Assembly (NCBI GenBank): GCA_013696275.1
Contig: JACCYW010000385.1
Location: 1-5,806 of the forward strand
Length of the DNA: 5,806 bases
Direction of reading: 5' to 3'
Origin: Chloroflexota bacterium
GTDB taxonomy: Bacteria; Chloroflexota; Limnocylindria; Limnocylindrales; CSP1-4
Shown: piece by piece, positions 1 through 5,030 of the stretch
How the letters are laid out: every line of letters begins with the position of its first letter
Numbering within the stretch: the stretch's first letter is position 1
Notes under the pieces: model-generated
What the model was told of the DNA's origin: nothing
The model's input: the letters and a program-made list of their open reading frames with translations, nothing else
The model's database searches: none
Translations under genes and position numbers: made by a program

Positions 1-3
1 AGC

Positions 4-1266
4 GTGACCCAGTACGACGCGCTTCCCATGCCGCCGACCGCCGAGGCTGTGCGCGACCGACGCCGCTATCGAGCCCGGGCCGTGCTCCTGGTGCTCGGGG
101 CGGGCCTGTCGATCGTGCTGGCGACGATGCTCGTGGAGAGCGGACCCCAGCCCCTGGAGATGCTTCAGGCGGCCATCCTGGTCGCCATCGCCGTCAGCGT
201 GGCGGTCCAACGGCGGACCACGGCCCGAGTGGGTCGAAGACGTCAGGCCAGGGAGCGCAGCTTCACGCGCATCCTCCAGGGACTCTCCCGTTCCGTCTCG
301 CCCGAGTCGATCGTGGCCGCCATCATGGACGAGTTGCGGTTCACCTCCGGCGCGGATCACGTGGTAGTCGCCCGCCAGACTGAACCGGACGGCACCATGG
401 AGGTGACCTTGGTGACGGCCAGTCCGAGCGTGCCCGCATCGCGGACACTGCTCGCTCCGGACATCCTGGGTCACGCGAAGCCCGAGATTCCCCGACCGCA
501 GTCAGCGTTGTCCGAGGGTTCGCCGCGTTCGGCGCCATCGTCGGCGCGCTTCCAGGACGCCGCTGATGAGCTGGCCCGCCGTGTCCGGGCCGGTTATGGC
601 CTGCTGTACACGCTGTCTGAGCCGCTCATCGCCGATCGTCGCTTCGTCGGTGCCCTGATGCTGTCGAAGCGCACGCGGGATTCCTGGCTGGAGCAGGATC
701 GGCGGCTACTCCACTGGGCGTCCCAGGAGGTGTCAGCCGCACTGGCCCGCGCCTATGCGCTCGAGGAGCTGGAGACGCGGGCCAACATCGATGCCTTGAC
801 CGGTCTCCCCAACCGCCGCTATCTGGACGAGCTGGTGAGCATCATCAGGCCGCGCCGCCGGGCCGGCGACGACCTGGGCATCCTGATGATCGACATCGAC
901 CGATTCAAGACACTCAACGATCGTTACGGCCACGCCACCGGGGATGTCGTGCTGCGCGCGGTCGCCGGTGCCATCCACAACACCGTTCGTGCGGAAGACA
1001 CGCCGGCGCGCTACGGGGGCGAGGAGTTCGCCGTGATACTGCGCCGGGCGAGTGCCAAAGCGGCCGCCGAGGTGGCCGAGCGTGTGCGCTTGGCGGTGAA
1101 GACGATCCCGCCGGACAGGCTCGGTCTGGAGCACCCGGTCAGCGTCTCGGTCGGCGTCGCGGTGGCCGGCGATGGCGACCAGGATGTCCGGACCATCATC
1201 GAGCGGGCCGACCGAGCGATGTACGTGGCCAAGCGCGGTGGCCGTGACCGGGTGGCTACGGCGTGA
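4..1266 (+). CDS. Membrane-anchored GAF-GGDEF diguanylate cyclase
   Basis: This 420-residue protein probably makes cyclic di-GMP from two GTP at the inner face of the membrane. An Arg-rich N-terminus precedes two hydrophobic segments (about 25-44 and 54-69) joined by a short loop, followed by another Arg-rich stretch, so both ends should be cytoplasmic. A GAF-like sensor spans roughly 97-250 and contains a Pro/Ser-rich insert near 141-182. The GGDEF domain begins with DALTGLPNRR (263-272), has the metal-binding DID (297-299) and the signature GGEEF (338-342), and ends with RADRAMYVAKRGGRD (401-415). RAED at 329-332, five residues before GGEEF, is a canonical inhibitory I-site, so product feedback is expected. 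No EAL or HD-GYP domain is present. The GTG start sits three bases from the window edge with no stop before it, so the real start may be upstream. The GAF ligand is unknown. Family assignment is very secure. Confidence 0.93.
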   Translation: MTQYDALPMPPTAEAVRDRRRYRARAVLLVLGAGLSIVLATMLVESGPQPLEMLQAAILVAIAVSVAVQRRTTARVGRRRQARERSFTRILQGLSRSVSPESIVAAIMDELRFTSGADHVVVARQTEPDGTMEVTLVTASPSVPASRTLLAPDILGHAKPEIPRPQSALSEGSPRSAPSSARFQDAADELARRVRAGYGLLYTLSEPLIADRRFVGALMLSKRTRDSWLEQDRRLLHWASQEVSAALARAYALEELETRANIDALTGLPNRRYLDELVSIIRPRRRAGDDLGILMIDIDRFKTLNDRYGHATGDVVLRAVAGAIHNTVRAEDTPARYGGEEFAVILRRASAKAAAEVAERVRLAVKTIPPDRLGLEHPVSVSVGVAVAGDGDQDVRTIIERADRAMYVAKRGGRDRVATA

Positions 1267-1308
1267 GACACGGGAGTCGGCATGAGACACGGGTGGCTAC
1301 GGCATGAG
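1250..1308 (+). repeat. Tandem duplication at the cyclase-polX junction
   Basis: The 18-mer at 1250-1267 (GGGTGGCTACGGCGTGAG) recurs at 1291-1308 with one change (GTGAG becomes ATGAG), offset by 41 bases. A second nested repeat, TGAGACACGGG, lies at 1264-1274 and 1283-1293. The first copy contains the cyclase stop codon and the second contains the polX start codon. The whole intergenic spacer is therefore built from copies of the 3' end of the cyclase gene. The GGGTGG at 1291-1296 is also the only, weak, ribosome-binding candidate for polX. Confidence 0.85.
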
Positions 1309-3343
1309 CCCTGAAAGCCGCCGCGCGCGGCGCTCTGCGCCGCCCCGTCCCAAGCGCGACGATCCGCCCCTTGCCGAGCCGGAACCTGGCGCCGAGGTCG
1401 AGGCACCGACCGGCGAGGCTGACTCACCAGCGCCGGCCGCGTCCGAGGCGATCGTCATCGATCCCGATGAGCCGCCCTACGACTCACGGCCGCGCGCCTC
1501 GCGCGGAGACGATGTGCCGTTGCTGGGCAATGACGAGCTCGCGCGCATCTTCTTCGACATCGGGGACATGCTGGAGCTGCGGGGCGAGCTGCCGTTCAAG
1601 GTCGGCGCTTACCGGCGGGCTGCCGACTCCATCGCCCATAGCCCTGCCTCTGTGGCCGAGGGCTATCTAAGCGGCCGACCACCGCGACTGCCGGGCGTGG
1701 GCAAGGCCATCGACGACAAGTTGGCGGAGCTGGCGGACACGGGTCGCCTGCGCTTCTACGAGCAGCTTCGTCGAGACGTTCCGCCCAGCCTGGTGACCCT
1801 GCTTCGCGTCCCGGGCCTGGGACCGAGGACGGCCGGCGACATCTGGCGGGCGCTGGGCATCGCCAGCCTCGAGGAGCTACAGGCAGCGGCCACGGATGGC
1901 CGCTTGCGTGGCGTCCGCGGCATCAGCGAGCGGACCGAGAAGAAGATCCTCGACGGGCTCGAGCAGGTGCGCCGCCGTCCGCCGACCAGGCTTCGGCTTG
2001 GTCAAGCCCAGGAGATCGGGCATCGGCTCGCCACCTTGCTCGAGGCGGTGCCTGGGACCAGGCAGGTGCTGATGGCAGGCTCCTATCGACGTGGCCAGGA
2101 GACGGTGGGAGACCTGGACCTGCTGGTCGAGACGGACCGACCGACCGAGTTGATCGAGCGGCTGCACGCCTCGGCGGCGGTGGAGCGCGTGGGGGGTCAC
2201 GGCGGCCGGCTGGGCCGACTGCGGACGACGGTCCAGCTGCTCCGCGGGCCGCAGGTCGACCTGATGACCATGCCACCCGGGCAGACCGGGACTTACCAGA
2301 TCCACTTCACCGGATCGGCCGCCCATAACGTGCGCCTGCGTGAGATCAGCCGCGACTTGGGCTGGAGCCTCTCCGAGCATGGCTTGTCGCGGCTCGGCGA
2401 GGACGGTGAGGCGGTCGAGGGAGGAGAAGGCGCGGAACGTCGCACCTTCGCCACCGAGGCTGAGGTCTATGACTTCCTGGGCCTGGCTTATGTCGAGCCT
2501 GAGTTGCGCGTGGATCGGGGCGAGGTGGAGGCAGCGCGAGAGGGTCGACTGCCCGAGCTCGTCACCTTCGACGATCTCCAGGGCGACTGCCACACGCACT
2601 CCGAATGGTCCGACGGGTCCCGATCGATCGAGGCCTGGGCGGAGGCCGGGCGTCGTCGTGGATACGCCTACCAAGTGCTGACCGACCACTCCCAGAGCTT
2701 GACCATCGCCAACGGGCTGGACAGGGGCCGCGTCGAGGAGCAACGCACCATCATCCGCGGGCTGAACGAGCGTTTCGCTCAGGAGGAGGCAGCCGGCGAG
2801 GTGCCGGCAGAAGCGCACCCTTCCGGGTTCCGGCTGCTCCACGGTTGCGAGATGGAGATCAAGACCGACGGCACGCTGGACTATGACGACGCGCTGCTGG
2901 CGCGCTTCGATGTCGTGGTGGCGTCGTTACACGTGGGTCGGCGCCAGCCGCGCGCTCAGCTGATGGCTCGATACATGACCGCCCTGCGTAACCCCCACGT
3001 CGACATCATCGCCCACCCCTCGGGTCGCAAGATCGGCCTGCGTGACGATCTCGATCTGGACTGGGATGTGTTCTACAGGGTGGCCGCCGAGACCGGCACG
3101 CTGCTGGAGATCAACGGCTCCGATGAGCGGCTCGACCTGGACGATCGGCGCATCCGGGCGGCGCTCGACGCGGGTTGCCGGTTCGTGGTCGACTCCGACG
3201 CGCACTACATGGGCGAGTGGGACAACGTCCGGTGGGGCATCGGCCTGGCGCGCCGCGGCTGGCTGGAACCTCGGGATGTCGCCAACACCCTTGGCCGGGA
3301 CGACTTCCTTGCCCTGGTGGCGGAGAAGCCACAGCGGGTCTGA
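1304..3343 (+). CDS. polX: DNA polymerase X with PHP domain (PolX)
   Basis: This 679-residue enzyme is a bacterial family X polymerase, a gap-filling repair polymerase acting on short gaps and base-excision intermediates. After a Pro/Glu-rich, probably disordered N-terminus (1-72) come the 8-kDa-like helical domain (about 74-125) and helix-hairpin-helix motifs at LPGVGKAI (129-136), VPGLGPRTA (169-177) and VRGISERT (204-211). The nucleotidyltransferase core has GSYRRG (259-264) and GDLDLL (269-274), giving catalytic Asp270 and Asp272, with a likely third at VDLM (Asp319). HFTGS (334-338) matches the family YFTGS motif. The C-terminal PHP domain keeps metal ligands in CHTHSEWSDG (429-438), TDHS (460-463), HGCE (513-516), SLHVG (541-545), IAHPSGR (569-575) and DSDAH (630-634). 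In related enzymes this domain carries 3'-5' exonuclease and AP-endonuclease-type activities. The ATG is the first start after an in-frame TGA at 1283-1285. At about 100 residues longer than typical members (about 570-580), the excess is mainly N-terminal. Confidence 0.96.
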   Translation: MSPESRRARRSAPPRPKRDDPPLAEPEPGAEVEAPTGEADSPAPAASEAIVIDPDEPPYDSRPRASRGDDVPLLGNDELARIFFDIGDMLELRGELPFKVGAYRRAADSIAHSPASVAEGYLSGRPPRLPGVGKAIDDKLAELADTGRLRFYEQLRRDVPPSLVTLLRVPGLGPRTAGDIWRALGIASLEELQAAATDGRLRGVRGISERTEKKILDGLEQVRRRPPTRLRLGQAQEIGHRLATLLEAVPGTRQVLMAGSYRRGQETVGDLDLLVETDRPTELIERLHASAAVERVGGHGGRLGRLRTTVQLLRGPQVDLMTMPPGQTGTYQIHFTGSAAHNVRLREISRDLGWSLSEHGLSRLGEDGEAVEGGEGAERRTFATEAEVYDFLGLAYVEPELRVDRGEVEAAREGRLPELVTFDDLQGDCHTHSEWSDGSRSIEAWAEAGRRRGYAYQVLTDHSQSLTIANGLDRGRVEEQRTIIRGLNERFAQEEAAGEVPAEAHPSGFRLLHGCEMEIKTDGTLDYDDALLARFDVVVASLHVGRRQPRAQLMARYMTALRNPHVDIIAHPSGRKIGLRDDLDLDWDVFYRVAAETGTLLEINGSDERLDLDDRRIRAALDAGCRFVVDSDAHYMGEWDNVRWGIGLARRGWLEPRDVANTLGRDDFLALVAEKPQRV

Positions 3344-3372
3344 GTGGCGGAGCGACCACATCGAGTGTGCGT

Positions 3373-3410
3373 GGGCGGCGACCCCCCGATCTGGAAGGGC
3401 GGCGATCCCC
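3373..3410 (+). repeat. Short direct repeat after polX
   Basis: GGGCGGCGACCCCC (3373-3386) recurs as GGGCGGCGATCCCC (3397-3410), 13 of 14 identical and 24 bases apart. The second copy can also form an 8-bp stem: AGGGCGGC (3396-3403) pairs with GCCGCCCT (3433-3440) across a 29-base loop. This could help transcription end after polX by a Rho-type or structured route, but no T-run follows, so I do not call it a terminator. Confidence 0.45.
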
Positions 3411-3459
3411 GCTGGCCCAAACGCGCCCGGCGGCCGCCCTCAGCGTGTCGAAAACGCAC

Positions 3460-3651
3460 CATCAGTGAACAAGCCAGGCCCAGCGGCCCCTCTCCGCGGT
3501 CCCATAGGGTTTCGTGTCTGAGGGCAGCGTCGGGCCATCCGCCTTTTCGGAGACATGCCTCGTTTCTGAGTCCTGGAGCGCGGCTTCCATGGCGCCAGCA
3601 TCGCCGAGTAGCCCACCGAGCCGGCACAGCTCCAAGTGGTGTTCACTGATG
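3460..3651. repeat. Inverted repeat bounding a 192-bp lower-GC segment
   Basis: CATCAGTGAACA (3460-3471) and TGTTCACTGATG (3640-3651) are perfect reverse complements, 168 bases apart. Extending nine bases outward (3451-3459 against 3652-3660) adds five more matches, giving 17 of 21. The pair encloses the less GC-rich part of the intergenic region. No clear target-site duplication flanks it. It could be the ends of a small non-autonomous element, paired protein-binding sites, or the closing stem of a structured RNA; the sequence alone does not decide. Confidence 0.55.
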
Positions 3652-3830
3652 CTGTGATCTTGATCCGATAGGAACGATCGCCGGCCGACCGGTCTCGATG
3701 TGTCGCGAGGATCTCGCAGGAAGCCGAGCTCGGGTGGAGTTCTCGCGCTACATCGCCGAAGCCCCAGCGTGAGGACCGCGGCCGGGTGGCCCTCATGCGC
3801 ACTGACCATCGATATACCGTGAGTAAGCCA

Positions 3831-3864
3831 CGCGAGAGGCCGCTCCCGCGAACCTATCGCGATA
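3831..3864. other. Hairpin and adjacent palindrome
   Basis: At 3831-3850, CGCG-A-GAG pairs with CTC-C-CGCG around a GCCG tetraloop: seven base pairs and one A/C mismatch. Five bases downstream lies the perfect 10-bp palindrome TATCGCGATA (3855-3864). Either could be an operator or part of a transcript's structure. They lie about 140-170 bases upstream of the predicted -10 of the TPR gene. Function is unknown. Confidence 0.35.
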
Positions 3865-3914
3865 CACCGCGACTCCTGCGCCGGCGTGTGCCCGCCCGGC
3901 CGGTGTGCGTGCTC

Positions 3915-3989
3915 GGGTCCCCGCCCCCGTGCGCCCGCGGGGGGACCGCCCGCCCCCGTGCGCCTACTGGCTTACGCCCTGGGTCCCCC
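3915..3989 (+). other. C-rich direct repeats with alternative hairpins
   Basis: CCGCCCCCGTGCGCC occurs identically at 3921-3935 and 3950-3964. GGGTCCCC occurs at 3915-3922 and again at 3981-3988. The G-rich segment GGGGGACC (3940-3947) can pair with the upstream copy (GGTCCCC at 3916-3922, 7 bp) or with the downstream copy (GGTCCCCC at 3982-3989, 8 bp), but not both. In such C/G-rich DNA some of this is expected by chance, and the segment may lie upstream of the transcription start. Confidence 0.45.
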
Positions 3990-4000
3990 TGAAGGTCGGG

Positions 4001-4009
4001 TGCTACACT
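4001..4009 (+). promoter_or_regulatory. Probable extended -10 promoter of the TPR gene
   Basis: TGCTACACT matches the extended -10 form TGnTAnnnT, with TACACT at 4004-4009. I see no good -35 hexamer at 16-18 bases upstream (around 3980-3987 the DNA is G/C-rich), which an extended -10 can tolerate. Transcription would start near 4016, giving a leader of about 60 bases. It is the only AT-leaning hexamer in the last 100 bases before the gene. Confidence 0.5.
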
Positions 4010-4039
4010 GGCTGCTCGCCTAGTCAGACCCCGCGCCCC

Positions 4040-4074
4040 CGCGTGCCCACGCGCGCCGCTCGACCCCCGAGGAG
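4040..4074 (+). promoter_or_regulatory. Leader hairpin and ribosome binding site of the TPR gene
   Basis: CGCGT (4040-4044) pairs with ACGCG (4049-4053) around a GCCC loop in the predicted leader. GAGGAG (4069-4074) is a good Shine-Dalgarno sequence but lies only three bases from the ATG at 4078, closer than usual. No other start exists between the in-frame TAG at 4021-4023 and this ATG, so the start stands despite the tight spacing. Confidence 0.6.
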
Positions 4075-4077
4075 CTC

Positions 4078-4944
4078 ATGACCTTCGATTCATTGACCGA
4101 AAGCCCCGGCCCCAGCAGTGCCATCACCATCACCCGACTGAAGCGACAGTTGACCGAGCAGGCCATAGCGGCCGCCACAGCCGCCGATTGGAGCTCCGCT
4201 GTGGAGATCAATACGCGACTCCTGGAGCTCGGGCCCGATAGCGAGGCGGAGAATCGGATGGCCAAGTCGCTCTGGGAGCAGGGCGAGCTGGCGACAGCGC
4301 GGGAGCACTATCAGGCGGCGCTGGCGATAGACCCCACCAATCGCATCGCCGAGCGCAACATCGCCCGCCTGCGCGTGCTCCTCGCGGAAGCGGGGCGCAA
4401 GACGGTGCCGGCCCGGCCGGGCAGCAAAGCACCGGTCAGCATCTTCGTCGAGGAGACCGGCAAGACCGGCTTCGCACATCTGGTCGATCTGGCCCCCGCC
4501 CGCGAGCTTGCCCAGGTCAACCCGGGCGACCTGGTGGAGCTGTCGCCCGACGGACCGCGCATGCGCGCCACCTCGAACGGGACGCCGGTCGGTTATGTCG
4601 AGCCGCGCGTGGCGGCGCGCCTGCTGAAGCTGGTGGCGGAAGGCAACAAGTACGCCGCTGGCGTGACCAGCCTGGGTGACAAGGACGTCCGCATCATCGT
4701 CCGCGAGATCTACCAGGATCCGCGCAACTACGGCAAGGTCTCGTTCCCTACGGCGGCCCGCGTCAGCGACCTCCGGCCGTACACCAAGGGCACCCTGGTC
4801 CGCGAGGAGATGGACATGGAGGATGACCTGGAGCTCGACGAAGACGATGATGAGGTGGGTGACATCGGCTCGGTGCTGCCGGTCGAGGTGACCGCGGAAG
4901 AAGCATTCCAGGACGATGCGACCGACGAGGAAGAGGAGTCCTAG
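4078..4944 (+). CDS. TPR protein with HIRAN-like middle domain and acidic tail
   Basis: This soluble 288-residue protein has no signal peptide or membrane segment. Two tetratricopeptide repeats are visible: about 24-53 (DWSSAVEINTRLLELGPD at 37-54) and 56-87 (GELATAREHYQAALAIDPTN at 69-88), with a capping helix to about 105. These normally bind partner proteins. A beta-rich domain (about 118-225) follows. Its stretch with GDLVEL (150-155), VGYVEPRVAARLL (171-183) and the following strands resembles the second half of a HIRAN domain, a fold that binds DNA ends in Rad5/HLTF-type proteins. The usual NPYDxxAI motif is missing, so this match is tentative. Residues 243-288 are dominated by Asp and Glu, suggesting a disordered tail that interacts with basic proteins or mimics nucleic acid. 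It is preceded by its own promoter and is probably monocistronic or heads a unit with the next gene. TPR assignment is firm; function is unknown. Confidence 0.85.
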   Translation: MTFDSLTESPGPSSAITITRLKRQLTEQAIAAATAADWSSAVEINTRLLELGPDSEAENRMAKSLWEQGELATAREHYQAALAIDPTNRIAERNIARLRVLLAEAGRKTVPARPGSKAPVSIFVEETGKTGFAHLVDLAPARELAQVNPGDLVELSPDGPRMRATSNGTPVGYVEPRVAARLLKLVAEGNKYAAGVTSLGDKDVRIIVREIYQDPRNYGKVSFPTAARVSDLRPYTKGTLVREEMDMEDDLELDEDDDEVGDIGSVLPVEVTAEEAFQDDATDEEEES

Positions 4945-4958
4945 GGACGCCGCTCCGG

Positions 4959-4982
4959 CTGACGCGCTGACGCGCTGACGCG
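4959..4982 (+). repeat. Three tandem copies of CTGACGCG
   Basis: Three perfect copies of the octamer CTGACGCG (4959-4966, 4967-4974, 4975-4982) begin 14 bases after the TPR stop codon. The array could vary in copy number by slippage. It lies just upstream of the next gene's predicted promoter and could also be a repeated binding site. It contains an in-frame TGA (4968-4970) that blocks any upstream start for the next gene. Confidence 0.85.
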
Positions 4983-4986
4983 CCAC

Positions 4987-5015
4987 CGGATGCCTCGCCG
5001 CATCCGCGTCGACGC
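4987..5015 (+). other. Hairpin plus palindrome between the last two genes
   Basis: CGGATGC (4987-4993) pairs perfectly with GCATCCG (5000-5006) around a six-base loop, and overlaps the 10-bp palindrome GCGTCGACGC (5006-5015). There is no T-run, so it is a poor intrinsic terminator. The position between the TPR stop and the -10-like element of the next gene allows a role as a terminator-like stem or an operator. Confidence 0.45.
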
Positions 5016-5016
5016 T

Positions 5017-5022
5017 TAGACT
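5017..5022 (+). promoter_or_regulatory. -10-like element for a leaderless start
   Basis: TAGACT has the conserved A at the second position and T at the sixth. It ends eight bases before the ATG at 5031, so transcription would start at or next to the start codon. No Shine-Dalgarno sequence lies upstream of that ATG, which fits leaderless translation. No clear -35 is visible. Confidence 0.45.
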
Positions 5023-5030
5023 GCCATCCG

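Larger units (their letters stand above)
3344..4077. other. 734-bp intergenic region with no convincing gene
   Basis: No open frame on either strand here shows a recognisable domain. The region falls into three parts. 3344-3450 is GC-rich with a short direct repeat and a possible stem but no T-run that would make a classical intrinsic terminator for polX. 3451-3810 is less GC-rich (about 62% by my count of 3541-3720) and contains a perfect 12-bp inverted repeat. 3811-4077 holds a palindrome, GC hairpins, C-rich direct repeats, a probable promoter and the leader of the TPR gene. I looked for tRNA T-loops, RNase P, SRP and tmRNA signatures by eye and saw none. A decayed gene, a small RNA or a mobile-element remnant is possible. 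Confidence 0.7.

Noticed and set aside
733..1290. Minus-strand open frame opposite the GGDEF domain
   Set aside because: It lies wholly opposite a region with every GGDEF motif on the + strand; long antisense frames are expected in GC-rich codon-biased genes.
1877..2842. 321-codon minus-strand open frame opposite polX
   Set aside because: It overlaps the PolX catalytic and PHP domains and has no domain signature; it is a codon-bias shadow.
3396..3440. Intrinsic terminator for polX
   Set aside because: An 8-bp stem is possible, but the 29-base loop and lack of a T-run do not fit an intrinsic terminator.
3786..3992. 68-codon + strand frame in the intergenic region
   Set aside because: Its Arg/Pro-rich translation reflects C/G-rich DNA with repeats, and there is no domain or convincing ribosome binding site.
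3344..4077. tRNA, RNase P, SRP or tmRNA gene
   Set aside because: No T-loop, conserved RNase P core, SRP tetraloop segment or tmRNA ends could be found by eye; a covariance-model search would be the decisive test.
4959..4982. CRISPR array
   Set aside because: The repeats are eight bases long with no spacers between them, so this is a simple tandem repeat.
4090..4986. 298-codon minus-strand open frame opposite the TPR gene
   Set aside because: The + strand shows TPR motifs, a ribosome binding site and an acidic tail; the minus frame has no recognisable domain and simply mirrors it.
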